NCBI RefSeq assembly: GCF_009791395.1
Contig: NZ_WSZK01000006.1
Coordinates: forward strand, 96,160-160,159
DNA: 64,000 bases
Reading direction: 5' to 3'
From: Halomarina oriensis
GTDB taxonomy: Archaea > Halobacteriota > Halobacteria > Halobacteriales > Haloarculaceae
Under the pieces are notes generated by a model, which searched no databases, had not been told where the DNA came from, and saw nothing but the letters and a program-made list of their open reading frames with translations. The stretch's first letter is position 1. Each line of letters starts with the position of its first letter. A program made the position numbers and the translations under genes. This document shows, piece by piece, positions 1 through 8,585 of the stretch.

Positions 1-26
1 GAACGCTCGGGAATCGTCGCTCCCGG

Positions 27-791
27 CTACTCCTCGTCGGCGAGACTCGGGTGTGGGGTCGGCGCGTCGGCGTGCGGGTCGGCGAACAACGCCTGCATCG
101 CCGCCATCGAGTCCCGTTCGCGCCGTTCGCGCTCGGCGTCGTCGATCTCCTCACACCCCGGCGGCACCTCCCGGTCGCGGTCGGAGAAGTACCCCTCCGG
201 GACCACCCAGTCGTGGTAGAACGGCACGTCGGAGTCGTCGACCAGCGACAGTGCCGTCTCCGCGCCGTGACCCGCGGCGACGACGGCCTGGTGTGGTCGC
301 TCCGCGACCCGGCCGGCCGCGTAGAGGCCGTCGAGGTCGGTTCGACCGGTCGTGTCGCAGTCGAGGTACGTCTTCGACCCGCGCGTAACGATGCCGACGT
401 CGAGGTCCTCGACGAACCCCACGTCGTTTTTCGTGGCGACGACGACGAACGCGGCGGTGAGTCGGTCGCCGTCGACGGCCACCTCGAACCGCGGCGTCCC
501 CGTCCGCTCCTCGCTCTCCGTGGGCGTCTCGTTCACGTCGGTGACGAGACCCTCGCGGATGGTACAGCCGGCTTCACGGGCCTGCCGTTCGGTCGCGTCG
601 AGCAGCGTCCGCGGGTTGACGCCCGCGGGGAACCCCGGGAAGTTCTCGACGTGGGCGTTCCGTCGGAGGATGGACTCGCCGGCACGGACGAGGAGCGTAT
701 CGAGGCCCGCCCGAGCGGTGAACAGCCCAGCGGTCAGTCCCGCGATACCGCCACCGACGACGAGGACGTCGCTGTGGTCGGAGTCGTGCAT
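27..791 (-). CDS. Thioredoxin-reductase-like FAD protein (single FAD domain)
   Basis: 254 residues. An N-terminal Rossmann fold carries GGGIAG at residues 13-18 and is followed by a stretch typical of thioredoxin reductases (HVENFPGFPAGVNPRTLL). A C-terminal FAD motif, DLDGLYAAGR, is also present. The protein is shorter than the usual ~310 residues: the chain goes almost directly from the first FAD half to the closing FAD motif, so the inserted NADPH domain and its CxxC redox pair are missing. It is therefore probably not a classical thioredoxin reductase; an FAD-dependent oxidoreductase or flavin-binding paralogue is the safer call. The start is the ATG at 789-791. It is transcribed away from the START-domain gene at 894. 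Confidence 0.85.
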   Translation of the reverse strand: MHDSDHSDVLVVGGGIAGLTAGLFTARAGLDTLLVRAGESILRRNAHVENFPGFPAGVNPRTLLDATERQAREAGCTIREGLVTDVNETPTESEERTGTPRFEVAVDGDRLTAAFVVVATKNDVGFVEDLDVGIVTRGSKTYLDCDTTGRTDLDGLYAAGRVAERPHQAVVAAGHGAETALSLVDDSDVPFYHDWVVPEGYFSDRDREVPPGCEEIDDAERERRERDSMAAMQALFADPHADAPTPHPSLADEE

Positions 792-893
792 ACCCGACCC
801 TCGGTGGAGACGGGTTACAAACCGACCGGTTCACTGCCGTCTGTGGCCGGCACACGGGAGAACACTTACACCGACACCCGAAGAATCTGCGGT

Positions 894-1424
894 GTGGACA
901 CCGTCAAGGTCAGCACGCTGGTCTACCTGCCCCCCGAGGAGGTGTACGACTTCCTCGTGGACTTTCCGGGCTACGCCAAGTACTCGGAGTACCTCACCGA
1001 CGTTCGGGCGTACGGTGACGGTTCGCCGGGGACGGAGTACGAACTCACCTTCTCGTGGTGGAAGCTGAACTACACCACCCGCTCGCGGGTGACCGACGTC
1101 ACCCCACCCGAGCGCATCGACTGGGCCATCGTCAAGGACATCGACGCTCGCGGCGCGTGGATCGTCGACCACGTCCCCGAGAAAGCTCCCGAAGGGAGAG
1201 ACGACGCCTGCCGCGTCAGCATCTACGTCGAGTTCAACCCGGACTCCGCAGACAAGAGTGCCCTCGACCTCCCGTCGTTCGTCTCGTTCGGCTGGGTCGT
1301 CGACAAGGTGACACCGAAGATAAAACAGGAGGCAGAGCGCGTCGTCCGTCGCATCGTCGCGGACATCGAAGGCGAGGACCGCCCGGTGGAACTCGTCGTC
1401 CACGACACGCCGGACTCGGTCTGA
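894..1424 (+). CDS. SRPBCC / COQ10-START-like lipid-binding protein
   Basis: 176 residues from a GTG at 894 (VDTVKVSTLVYLPPEEVYDF). The opening PPEEVYDFLVDFPGYAKYSE is the signature of the polyketide cyclase/START superfamily: a first strand followed by a helix with aromatic residues and the YSEY element of COQ10-like proteins. Such proteins bind a hydrophobic ligand, possibly menaquinone or lipid in a haloarchaeon, but the ligand cannot be read from sequence. Long in-frame sequence lies upstream without stops, but it is antisense to the flavoprotein gene, so the GTG is preferred. The gene is divergent from the flavoprotein with about 100 bases between them. Confidence 0.8.
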   Translation: MDTVKVSTLVYLPPEEVYDFLVDFPGYAKYSEYLTDVRAYGDGSPGTEYELTFSWWKLNYTTRSRVTDVTPPERIDWAIVKDIDARGAWIVDHVPEKAPEGRDDACRVSIYVEFNPDSADKSALDLPSFVSFGWVVDKVTPKIKQEAERVVRRIVADIEGEDRPVELVVHDTPDSV

Positions 1425-1917
1425 CACCTCACACGGGCCGCTCGCCTGCGGAGTGACGACGCGCCTCGCTCGACGCGTGCCGATACCGGGGTCGAGGGAC
1501 CGCACTCACGGCCTGCACCCACCGTCGACGTCGAACGCCCCGGCCACGGCTACACACGTAGTGCGAACCGTTGTTCGCGTACCGGGATATCGAGTACCTG
1601 TGAGTCAGTGAAGGGGCTCACGGGTGGCGTGTGACACTGCGGCCCCGTCCCCGCGACACACGGCTCTCCTCGTTTCGTCTGACGCACGTGTGACACCGCC
1701 TCAAACTATCCTGGCATCAACGGTATACGCGAAACTCACGTACCGGACGGTGACCCGCGTACTGGTCCCCAGAACGAAGTGCGGGCGAAGCGCCCACCGA
1801 CGCGCCGTCAGGCTTCGCTCCCATGTCTCAACCCCACTGGAGCCGTGACGGCCACCAGTGCGCGTGTCACTTCGACTCCGCCCGAATAGGCGTTGCTATC
1901 TCTCTCCGTCCGCGGAG
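1425..1917. other. Gene-poor intergenic stretch with a conserved hairpin
   Basis: No convincing coding sequence in about 490 bases. A 74-codon frame (1624-1848, plus) has no recognisable protein features and poor haloarchaeal codon use. The stretch lies between the convergent ends of the START-domain gene and the halocyanin gene. Its notable content is the hairpin repeat at 1835-1860. Confidence 0.5.
1823..1870 (+). repeat. Dispersed hairpin repeat, copy 1
   Basis: The core at 1835-1860 is a 26-nt stem-loop: outer stem CACTGG/CCAGTG, inner stem GCCG/CGGC with a 3-nt loop. It is preceded by ATGTCTCAACCC (1823-1834) and followed by CGCGTGTCAC (1861-1870). An equivalent element of the same core length lies at 34433-34458 with nearly the same flanks. 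The four core differences leave both stems paired. Function unknown: structured RNA, short peptide or mobile-element remnant are all possible. Confidence 0.6.
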
Positions 1918-2559
1918 CTACTCGTAGTCTCCCCCGTACTTCAGGAAGAAGAACGCCAGCCCCAGCGTCGAGAACATAGCGATGAGCGTGGCGATGCCGA
2001 GCGTCTTCGCCGAGTCCGCGACGACCGGTTCGACGGGGCCTGCCGGTGCCGCCCGCGGCACGTCGGAGCCGATGGCGAGCGCACCGATCATGCCCTGGCC
2101 GACGTGAGGGTCACACTGGTACTCGACGATACCCGAGGCGTCGTCGGGGACCGTCCACTCGAAGGTGCCCTCGCTCTGGAGGGGGCTCTCGAACTCCGCA
2201 CCGGACTGCGCGTTGACGTTGTGGCCCGCCGACTCCCACTCCCAGGTGATGGTCGTTCCGGGGTCGACGTTGACCGCCGCGGGGCCGAACGCGTACCCGC
2301 CGCCGCCGACACCCACCGCGATCGACACCTCGGACTGGCCGGTGGCGTCGGTTCCGCTACCGGGGCCGTCGTAGCCGTTCGCTCCCTCGATGCCGTAGTC
2401 GATGGGGCCGCTGCCACCGCCACCACCGCCACCACTCTCGGTCCCGCTTCCGTTCCCTTCCTGGCCCGCCGCGGTCCCCGCCGCGCCCGCGGCGACGGCA
2501 CCGCCGACACCCGCCGCGCGGAGGAAGTCACGACGTTTCATGCCCGTCTCGTCGGTCAT
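1918..2559 (-). CDS. Halocyanin-like blue copper protein, Tat-exported, C-terminally anchored
   Basis: 213 residues. The chosen start (MTDETGMKRRDFLRAAGVGG) gives a twin-arginine-type signal; the frame extends further upstream but only into basic, non-conserved sequence. A Gly/Ser linker follows, then a plastocyanin/halocyanin domain with copper ligands visible as the His in SAGHNVNAQ and Cys, His and Met in YQCDPHVGQGM. A single C-terminal membrane helix (LGIATLIAMFSTLGLAFFFL) anchors it on the outside of the cell. The expected role is one-electron transfer at the outer membrane face, like other halocyanins. Transcribed alone; its 3' end faces the hairpin repeat. Confidence 0.9.
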   Translation of the reverse strand: MTDETGMKRRDFLRAAGVGGAVAAGAAGTAAGQEGNGSGTESGGGGGGGSGPIDYGIEGANGYDGPGSGTDATGQSEVSIAVGVGGGGYAFGPAAVNVDPGTTITWEWESAGHNVNAQSGAEFESPLQSEGTFEWTVPDDASGIVEYQCDPHVGQGMIGALAIGSDVPRAAPAGPVEPVVADSAKTLGIATLIAMFSTLGLAFFFLKYGGDYE

Positions 2560-2760
2560 AGCCGGACTTGGCAGGGGAGCTAACTCAATCCTTCGACTTT
2601 TTCTTCGTCGGGTGCGCCTCCGGCGCACCGCTCCTCGAACACCCCCGAGTAAGAAGGCTGCGAGCCGTGCCCGGCGTGGCTCGCGGTACGCTCGCCGGTG
2701 TCTCCGTACCGCTACCGCATGGGATTACCCACACGACACCGTTACGGCACTGCTGGCGCC

Positions 2761-3027
2761 TCAGACTGCCATGTCGCCTTTCGCCTTGATGACGGTGACG
2801 ACGTCGGCGTCGACGGCCTCGGTGTCGAGATGCATCGGGACGTACTCTCGGGTCTCGTAGGTCTCGCGTTCGTCGTCGGTCCCGACCGTACACCAGAGCT
2901 GGACCTCGTCGGGGCCGTGCCAGTCGCCCTGCCGCTTGACGGAGAAACACTGGAGTTCCTCGCCGTCGACTTCGATGACGGCGTCCTTGCGGATGCCGGG
3001 GTCGCCGTGGATGATGAGGTTCTTCAT
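2761..3027 (-). CDS. Small conserved haloarchaeal protein (HAH_0734-like)
   Basis: 88 residues starting MKNLIIHGDPGIRKDAVIE. The sequence, including RQGDWHGPDEVQLWCTVGT and the C-terminal VIKAKGDMAV, matches from memory the small uncharacterised haloarchaeal family called HAH_0734. There is no signal peptide or membrane segment, and the protein is soluble and acidic. The same frame stays open far upstream across the neighbouring hydrolase gene; that extension is an antisense or shifted shadow and was left out. Function unknown. Confidence 0.8.
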   Translation of the reverse strand: MKNLIIHGDPGIRKDAVIEVDGEELQCFSVKRQGDWHGPDEVQLWCTVGTDDERETYETREYVPMHLDTEAVDADVVTVIKAKGDMAV

Positions 3028-3119
3028 GTGGTGTTCTCTGCCTGTGGACCGGTTAAGCGCTTCGAGTTCTCGGACTCGAAATCGGTTCCCGCACGGACGG
3101 TGTCGGTGGTCGAGTCGGC

Positions 3120-4034
3120 TCAGTCGAAGTACGAGACGTAATCCATGTGGTAGACCATCTCGTCGGTCAGACTGTCGAGGTAGCCCGAGTGGTCGGTGCC
3201 GACCTGTGCGGTGCCGTCGTAGTCGGTGTAGTTGCCGGGGGCGGTGTTGCCCGACTCCGTGCCCGTCTCGCCGAGCGCCTGGTCGAACTCGATGGTGTTG
3301 TACACCCACGAGAGGACGCTGTCGTCGTTGGAGTAGTAGTTGAACGTCGCGCGTGTCTGGTCGGCGACGGCGTCGTAGCCCGCGCCGTGTTCGAGCGTCG
3401 GTCGCTCGTTGTTCACCGCACCGCCGAGGACGTGGGCCGACTCGACCTGCCACCCACGGTCGTTCCAGTAGGACGACCCGTCGAGCGCCTGGAGCGCACT
3501 GAACATCACCTCGGCACCGAGCGAGTGACACGCGACGCGTACCGTCCCGCCGCAGTCGTACTTGCAATCGAGGAGGAACTGCGCGAGTTTCGACCCGTTC
3601 TGCGTGGCGATGTCCTTCGAGGTTCCCCAGCCGTAGTCCCAGCCACCGCCCTTGTTGTTGTCCCACGAGTAGCCGACGACGGTGCCGTCGTACCCGTCGG
3701 CTTCGAGCGTCGCCTTCGCGTGAGCGAACTTGTCGCGGGCCGCCTGTGCGGCCTCCGAGTCGCCGCCTTTCTTCTTCCAGCCGTGGACGAACACGAGCAG
3801 GTCGTCCGCACACGCCCCGTCGACACCCGGTACCGTCCCGACGGTGTCGTAGTCGAACGTCCCGTGGCCGCTCGTGAGCGTCGCGTCGTCGTCGAAGTGC
3901 CCGCGCGTGCTGACGTACGGGGGTACCGTCTGTGCGCTCGCCGTCCCGTTCGTCGCACCGAGGAGGCCGACACCGACTGCGACCGTACCGGTTCGTCGAA
4001 CGAAACTCCGTCGTGAGATGGATGACTCTCGCAT
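3120..4034 (-). CDS. Tat-exported alpha/beta hydrolase (lipase/esterase-like)
   Basis: 304 residues. The N-terminus MRESSISRRSFVRRTG is a twin-arginine signal followed by a hydrophobic stretch ending in ASA, so export is likely. The mature part has an oxyanion-type LLVFVHGWKKKGG and a nucleophile elbow-like RVACHSLGAEV (Ser in HSLG), as in alpha/beta hydrolases with a variant elbow (C-H-S-L-G rather than G-x-S-x-G). A C-terminal His is plausible in VGTDHSGYLDSL. Similar secreted hydrolases are common in haloarchaea; substrate unknown. The gene has an AT-rich upstream promoter at about 4101-4110 and a leader of roughly 40 bases. Confidence 0.85.
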   Translation of the reverse strand: MRESSISRRSFVRRTGTVAVGVGLLGATNGTASAQTVPPYVSTRGHFDDDATLTSGHGTFDYDTVGTVPGVDGACADDLLVFVHGWKKKGGDSEAAQAARDKFAHAKATLEADGYDGTVVGYSWDNNKGGGWDYGWGTSKDIATQNGSKLAQFLLDCKYDCGGTVRVACHSLGAEVMFSALQALDGSSYWNDRGWQVESAHVLGGAVNNERPTLEHGAGYDAVADQTRATFNYYSNDDSVLSWVYNTIEFDQALGETGTESGNTAPGNYTDYDGTAQVGTDHSGYLDSLTDEMVYHMDYVSYFD

Positions 4035-4100
4035 GGATGTCTCTCCGCGTCGTCCGTGGACCGTCCACGAACCACGCGCGACTACATCTCCAACCGTATT

Positions 4101-4110
4101 GTTATAAAAT
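4101..4110 (-). promoter_or_regulatory. Promoter of the Tat-exported hydrolase
   Basis: On the minus strand this reads ATTTTATAAC within an AT-rich island (4096-4118), strongly contrasting with the GC-rich surroundings. It lies 67-76 bases before the start codon at 4034, implying a leader of around 40 bases. Confidence 0.5.
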
Positions 4111-4210
4111 TAATTACAGTTGACCGTGTTCGGATACCGTCGGCTCCGGTCCGGTTCAGTGGGTATCGGTGACGTGGCGGGGCGGTGGCGACGAGCACAG
4201 ACCAAACGGG

Positions 4211-4217
4211 TTTTAAG
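4211..4217 (+). promoter_or_regulatory. TATA-like box for rpl44e-rps27e
   Basis: TTTTAAG lies 31-37 bases before the rpl44e ATG at 4248, the spacing expected for an archaeal promoter with a very short leader. Confidence 0.55.
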
Positions 4218-4247
4218 CCACGGGGAAGAACCTCCTCTCAACCAACC

Positions 4248-4532
4248 ATGCAGATGCCACGCCGGTTCAACACGTACTGCCCGTACTGTAAGGCTCACCA
4301 CGAGCACGAGGTAGAGAAGGTCCGACGCGGCCGCTCTTCCGGGATGAAGAAGGTCAACGACCGCCAGGCTGCCCGCCGCGGCTCCGGTATCGGTAACAGC
4401 GGTAAGTTCTCGAAGGTTCCCGGTGGCGACAAGCCGACGAAGAAGACGAACCTCATCTACCGCTGTAGCGACTGTGGCAAGGCCCACATCCGCGAGGGAT
4501 GGCGCGCAGGCCGTCTGGAGTTCCAGGAGTAG
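4248..4532 (+). CDS. rpl44e: 50S ribosomal protein L44e
   Basis: 94 residues ([20 protein letters not shown]). Two zinc-ribbon CxxC pairs are visible, CPYC near the N-terminus and CSDC near residue 74, along with the conserved [11 protein letters not shown] and the terminal [16 protein letters not shown]44e is an archaeal/eukaryotic large-subunit protein near the E site. Seven extra upstream codon groups are open in frame, but the start at 4248 matches the family N-terminus and the TATA box spacing. rps27e begins three bases after its stop, so the two are co-transcribed. Confidence 0.97.
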   Translation: MQMPRRFNTYCPYCKAHHEHEVEKVRRGRSSGMKKVNDRQAARRGSGIGNSGKFSKVPGGDKPTKKTNLIYRCSDCGKAHIREGWRAGRLEFQE

Positions 4533-4535
4533 ACC

Positions 4536-4709
4536 ATGGCAGGGAACTTCTACTCCGTCCAGTGCCCGGACTGCGAGAACGAACAGACCGTCTTCGGCAA
4601 GGCGTCGACCGAAGTCGCCTGCGCCGTCTGTGGCCACGTCCTCGTCCGCCCGACCGGCGGCAACGCCGCCATCGAGGGCGAGGTCCTCGAGACCGTCGAA
4701 CAGCGATAA
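4536..4709 (+). CDS. rps27e: 30S ribosomal protein S27e
   Basis: 57 residues starting MAGNFYSVQCPDCENEQTVF. The zinc ribbon is CPDC (residues 10-13) with CAVC (residues 29-32). Length and sequence fit archaeal S27e, a small-subunit zinc-binding protein. It starts 3 bases after the L44e stop and forms a two-gene operon with it. In many haloarchaea the gene for translation factor aIF2 alpha follows directly; here an unrelated small gene follows after about 100 bases. Confidence 0.96.
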   Translation: MAGNFYSVQCPDCENEQTVFGKASTEVACAVCGHVLVRPTGGNAAIEGEVLETVEQR

Positions 4710-4814
4710 CGCGTCGACGCTCCTCCGACTCTCTCCCCGGCGAGTGACGACGTCGGCCGCCACTCCGCACCCGGCAGCGACCACGCCTAAGTTCTCCCCG
4801 CGAGTCACGGCGGT

Positions 4815-5180
4815 ATGAGCGACGACTCGACCGACCCGCCGATGCGACCCGAACCGGCCGACGGCTGGCCCGACGGCCCGCTCTCCGAGCGCGCCGCCCG
4901 CGACCTGCTGTTCGACCGCGAGGACGTCGTGGCGGTGTGGGTGATGGACCACGACGAGACGACGCTGTCGGCACTGGTCGGCCCCGACCCGCCGGACGAC
5001 GCCGTCGTCGACGTGGTCCTCGAGACCGAGGACGCCTTCGAGATGTACAGCTACACCCACTACGAGACGGCGACGCGCTGGGTCACGTTCGGCGAGGAGC
5101 GAAAGGAGAGCGAGGGTGGGGGGACGATGCGCGATACGCTCGCGGACTACCGAATCGTCGCCGGCGAGAGCGAGTCCTGA
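4815..5180 (+). CDS. Hypothetical acidic haloarchaeal protein
   Basis: 121 residues starting MSDDSTDPPMRPEPADGWPD. It is predicted to be a soluble alpha/beta protein with a patterned core (VVAVWVMDHDETTLSALVG and VVDVVLETEDAFEMYSYTHY) and no catalytic motif I recognise. Codon use and acidity are typical of the replicon. A TATA-like CCTAAGTTC at about 4787-4795 precedes the ATG by 20-28 bases, consistent with a leaderless transcript. Separate from the ribosomal operon upstream. Confidence 0.75.
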   Translation: MSDDSTDPPMRPEPADGWPDGPLSERAARDLLFDREDVVAVWVMDHDETTLSALVGPDPPDDAVVDVVLETEDAFEMYSYTHYETATRWVTFGEERKESEGGGTMRDTLADYRIVAGESES

Positions 5181-5273
5181 CCGGTCACCGGCACCGGCGC
5201 TCGGTTGATGCTCTCGGAGCGCCTCTCTCCAGTCGACGACCGGTGAGCCCCGCGTCTCACCGGGAACCGTACC

Positions 5274-5696
5274 ATGACAGCTATCGTCAAGACAGTCGGT
5301 GGGTGGCCCGGCGTGAGCGTCGCGCCACACCGGTTCGGCGGCCGTGAGTTCACGGTCGGCGGCCGCGAGTTCGGTCACGTCCACGGTGAGCGTCACGTCG
5401 ACCTGCCGCTCACCCGCCGGGTCCGTGACGTCCTCGTCGTGGAGGGAACGACGGACGCTCACCACCTGTTTCCGGACTCCGGGTGGGTGAGCTACTACCT
5501 CGACGAGGGGAGCGAGCGCGGCGCACTCCGTCTGCTTCGACTCTCCTATCTCCACCACGTCGCCAGCCAGAAGCGACGGGCGACGAGACGCGGCGAGTCG
5601 CTGGGCCCTCTCGACGCCGTCGACGTCGGCACGGAACTCGACGCCCTCGACCCGAGCGACGCCCTCCGGGCGGCGTTCGGCCCGGTCCCCGTCTGA
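5274..5696 (+). CDS. Luciferase-like domain protein (DUF5519-type)
   Basis: 140 residues. The sequence has the family pattern in which a short HVHGERHVDLPLTRRVRDVL segment is followed by HHLFPDSGWVSYYL, and it ends with a helical region. This resembles small proteins annotated as 'luciferase family protein/DUF5519', whose biochemical function is not established; the name does not imply light production. No signal or membrane segments. It lies between a hypothetical gene and the acetyltransferase, all on the plus strand but with separate gaps. Confidence 0.7.
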   Translation: MTAIVKTVGGWPGVSVAPHRFGGREFTVGGREFGHVHGERHVDLPLTRRVRDVLVVEGTTDAHHLFPDSGWVSYYLDEGSERGALRLLRLSYLHHVASQKRRATRRGESLGPLDAVDVGTELDALDPSDALRAAFGPVPV

Positions 5697-5774
5697 GCGC
5701 CCTCGACGGTCGCCTCGTGGGACGCGGTGACACCGTCGAGGTGCGTTTATGCCTCCCGGCCGTCCATCGCCGGT

Positions 5775-6998
5775 ATGTCCCTTCAGTACCGTCCGGTCCC
5801 CGACGAGGACTACGACGAGTTCAGCCGGTTGCTCACCTACGCGTTCCGTCCGACCGACGAACACGAACCGCTCGACGAGGACGAGGACCCGCCCGCGTCC
5901 GCACAGCTCGGTGCTCGACGGGGCATCTACGACGGCGACGAGTTGCTCTGTACCGGTCGGCACCACTGGTTCACGCTCGACGTCCGTGGCTCGAAACACG
6001 GCGTCCCCGGTCTCTCGGCGGTGTCGACACCGCCGTGGAACCGACGCCGTGGTCTCGTCCGTCGACTCCTCGTCGAATCGCTCGACGAGTACCGCGAGCG
6101 TGAGCAGTGGTTCTCCGCGCTCTGGCCGTTCGAACACCCGTTCTACGCGAAGTTCGGGTGGGCGACGACGTCGACCTACGCCGAGGTGTCGGCCGCGCCG
6201 ACGGACCTCGACTTCGTCGACGATATCGAGGCGTCCGGTCGGTTCGTCGAACTCGACGCCGACCGGTGGGAGGAGTTGGAGGCGGTCTACCGGGAGGTGA
6301 ACGACCACACCCTCTCGATGTACCGCACCGAGGAGTGGTGGCGACACCGGATCTTCGAGGGATGGCAGGGAGAGCGATACGTCGCGGGTCTCGAACGCGA
6401 GGCCGGCGACGGGCGGACGCTGGCGGGGTACGTCGCCTACCGGTTCGATGAGGACGGTGGCGACCGGACGCTCACCACCGTCGAGACGTGTGCAGTCGAC
6501 TTCGACGCCTCCGTCGAACTCCTGCGATACCTCCGGCACCACGACTCGCAGGTCTCGGAGGTCCGGTTCTACGACCGCCCCGACGCGGTGCTGTTCGACG
6601 TCGTCGGCGACCCGCGCGACCCGACGGTCGAACTGAAGCCCGGCCCGATGATTCGACTCGTCGACGTCCGAGAAGCACTGCGTGCGCTCGATTACCCCGA
6701 GAACGCGTCCGGGACGGTGACGCTCGCCGTCGCGGACGGCCTCGCCGAGTGGAACGACGGGACGTTCCGACTCGACGTGGCGAACGGTCGGGCGACGTGC
6801 GAACGAGTGGAGACCGGAGGCGACCCCGGAGCCGCCGACGCGAGTCTCGCCGTCGGCCCGCTGTCACAGTTGGCCGTCGGCTACCGGTCGGCGTCGAGGC
6901 TCCAGACGGTCGGCAAACTCGACGGTTCCGAGGACGTCGTCGAGCGACTCGACGCGCTGTTCCCGACCGAAGAGGTGGTGCTCCACGAGGGGTTCTGA
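5775..6998 (+). CDS. Eis-like GNAT N-acetyltransferase
   Basis: 407 residues starting MSLQYRPVPDEDYDEFSRLL. The N-terminal GNAT part contains VPGLSAVSTPPWNRRRGLVR, which fits the acetyl-CoA pyrophosphate-binding loop (R-R-x-G-L). It is followed by a second GNAT-like domain and a C-terminal sterol-carrier-protein-like domain (SGTVTLAVADGLAEWNDGTF), the three-part architecture of the Eis family. Eis enzymes acetylate amines on small molecules or proteins; the substrate here is unknown. TTTATG at 5747-5752 sits about 25 bases before the ATG, so the transcript is probably leaderless. The upstream in-frame GTG/ATG alternatives lack family similarity. Confidence 0.88.
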   Translation: MSLQYRPVPDEDYDEFSRLLTYAFRPTDEHEPLDEDEDPPASAQLGARRGIYDGDELLCTGRHHWFTLDVRGSKHGVPGLSAVSTPPWNRRRGLVRRLLVESLDEYREREQWFSALWPFEHPFYAKFGWATTSTYAEVSAAPTDLDFVDDIEASGRFVELDADRWEELEAVYREVNDHTLSMYRTEEWWRHRIFEGWQGERYVAGLEREAGDGRTLAGYVAYRFDEDGGDRTLTTVETCAVDFDASVELLRYLRHHDSQVSEVRFYDRPDAVLFDVVGDPRDPTVELKPGPMIRLVDVREALRALDYPENASGTVTLAVADGLAEWNDGTFRLDVANGRATCERVETGGDPGAADASLAVGPLSQLAVGYRSASRLQTVGKLDGSEDVVERLDALFPTEEVVLHEGF

Positions 6999-7044
6999 GC
7001 CGTCCGGACCGACGCTCCCCGCCCGCCGCGGTGGTCGCGGAAAC

Positions 7045-7164
7045 TCAGAGCAGTCGCATCGCTACGCCCGCCAGCAACACGACGAGACCGAGCAGCGTCG
7101 TCGCGGGTTCGGGGAACACGAGCAGGACGAGACCGACGACCATGACGAGTGTCGAGGTTCGCAT
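7045..7164 (-). CDS. 39-residue membrane miniprotein
   Basis: The frame reads MRTSTLVMVVGLVLLVFPEP and then a second hydrophobic stretch ending VAMRLL, which makes two short membrane helices joined by a Pro/Glu turn (FPEP). It uses G/C-ending codons typical of real genes here and lies in the gap between the acetyltransferase and acyl-CoA dehydrogenase genes. Two-helix miniproteins of this kind are widespread in haloarchaea. Function unknown; it could act as a small membrane-complex subunit. Confidence 0.55.
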   Translation of the reverse strand: MRTSTLVMVVGLVLLVFPEPATTLLGLVVLLAGVAMRLL

Positions 7165-7244
7165 GGCTGGCTGGAGTCGCGCCAGGGGAGAAAGCGTTGT
7201 GGCTGCGGAAACCTGCGTCGTGGCGGCCGGTGAATCGTGACCGC

Positions 7245-8402
7245 TCAGTACTTCGCCTGCCGGTAGATGAGGTTGCGCTGGATCTCGTTCGCGCCCTCGT
7301 AGACGACCGGGATGCGGACGTCGCGGTAGACACGCGAGATACGCCGTTCCTGGAGGATGGAGCGCCCACCGTGTAGTTGCATCGCGCGTTCGGCGGCGAA
7401 GTTCGCTACCTCGGTGGACTTCGTCTTCGCACAGGCGGCCCAGAACCCGGCGTTCTCCTGGTTGGCCACCTTCTCGGCGGCCCGCCAGTTCAGCGCGCGG
7501 GCGGCCTCGAACTCCATGCGGATGTCCGCGAGGATGTGCTGGACGGCCTGGAACTCCGAGATGTCACGCCCGAACGCCTCGCGGCCGTGGACGAACTCCC
7601 ACGCCTCCTCGACGGCGGCGGCGGCGAGACCGAGGCCGTGCCCGCCGACGACGATGCGGCCGTGGTTGAAGAACTCCGCGAGCATGTAGAAGCCCGCACC
7701 CTCGACGCCCACGAGGTGCTCCTCGGGGATGCGACAGTCGTCGAGGACGATGTGGCCCTGCTTCGAGGCGCGCATGCCGATCTTCTCCGGGATGTGTTCG
7801 GCCTCGTAGCCGGGCGCGTCCGTCGGGACGATGAACATCGAGTAGTTGCCGTACCGGTCGTCGGCGTCGCCGGTCTTCGCGTAGAGGGTGAGCCAGTCGG
7901 CCTCGACGGCGTTACCGACCCAGTACTTCTCGCCGTTGAGCACCCACTCGTCGGCCTCTTCGTCACGCTCGGCGCTGGTCGTCATCCCGGCGAGGTCGCT
8001 CCCCGTGTCGGGTTCGGAGACGGCGAGACCCGTTATCTGGTCGTTCTCGGCGACCGGTCGGAGGAACTCCGCTTTCTGCTCCTCGGAGCCGTACTCCTCG
8101 ACGATTTCGGCCCCGAACGACGCGAGCATCATCGTCAGGCCGATGCCGGCGTCGGCGCGGTAGAACTCCTCGGCGATGGCGAAGACCTCGTAGAGGTCCA
8201 GACCGCGGCCGCCGTACTCCTTGGAGATGTCCTGTGCGACGAGACCGGCGTCCATCCCTGCCTCCAGAATCTCCCACGGATACTCGCCGGAGTCGTGGTA
8301 CTCCTGTGCGGCGGGGGCGATGTGCTCTTCGGCGAAGGCGCGGGCTTCGGCCTTGATATCGTGGGCGTGTTCCGGGACCACGGACTCGTCCAAAAGGTCC
8401 AT
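7245..8402 (-). CDS. Acyl-CoA dehydrogenase
   Basis: 385 residues, the normal length for the family. Recognisable elements are GLAVSEPDTGSDLAGMTT (FAD and substrate loop), WVLNGEKYWVGNA, and the C-terminal VYEGANEIQRNLIYRQ, in which the Glu after Y is the usual catalytic base. The enzyme oxidises acyl-CoA to the enoyl form with FAD and passes electrons to electron-transfer flavoprotein. An acyl-CoA ligase is encoded 1.6 kb further on the same strand, consistent with fatty or organic acid breakdown. Chain-length preference cannot be read. Confidence 0.95.
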   Translation of the reverse strand: MDLLDESVVPEHAHDIKAEARAFAEEHIAPAAQEYHDSGEYPWEILEAGMDAGLVAQDISKEYGGRGLDLYEVFAIAEEFYRADAGIGLTMMLASFGAEIVEEYGSEEQKAEFLRPVAENDQITGLAVSEPDTGSDLAGMTTSAERDEEADEWVLNGEKYWVGNAVEADWLTLYAKTGDADDRYGNYSMFIVPTDAPGYEAEHIPEKIGMRASKQGHIVLDDCRIPEEHLVGVEGAGFYMLAEFFNHGRIVVGGHGLGLAAAAVEEAWEFVHGREAFGRDISEFQAVQHILADIRMEFEAARALNWRAAEKVANQENAGFWAACAKTKSTEVANFAAERAMQLHGGRSILQERRISRVYRDVRIPVVYEGANEIQRNLIYRQAKY

Positions 8403-8585
8403 ACACCGAGTAGGGGTGGTGTCGTCAAGTAGCTCCCGGAACTGGAGACGTGAGGAAAGCCGTTTTCTCGCCGCACGGTTCCGACGGGGACTCCCGTCGA
8501 GTCGTCGCTGGTCGGTCGTCGTGGCGACTGGGCGCGTCGTGGCACGGCGATAGAAAAGCAGCGAGCGTCGAACGAGCGACCCGCG

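Noticed and set aside
1624..1848. 74-codon plus-strand frame
   Set aside because: No recognisable features and overlaps the hairpin repeat; codon use not typical of the genome.
4110..6542. Very long minus-strand frame (810 codons)
   Set aside because: It is antisense to rpl44e, rps27e and three plus-strand genes; its composition (Arg, Val, Asp, Gly-rich) is typical of GC-rich shadow frames.
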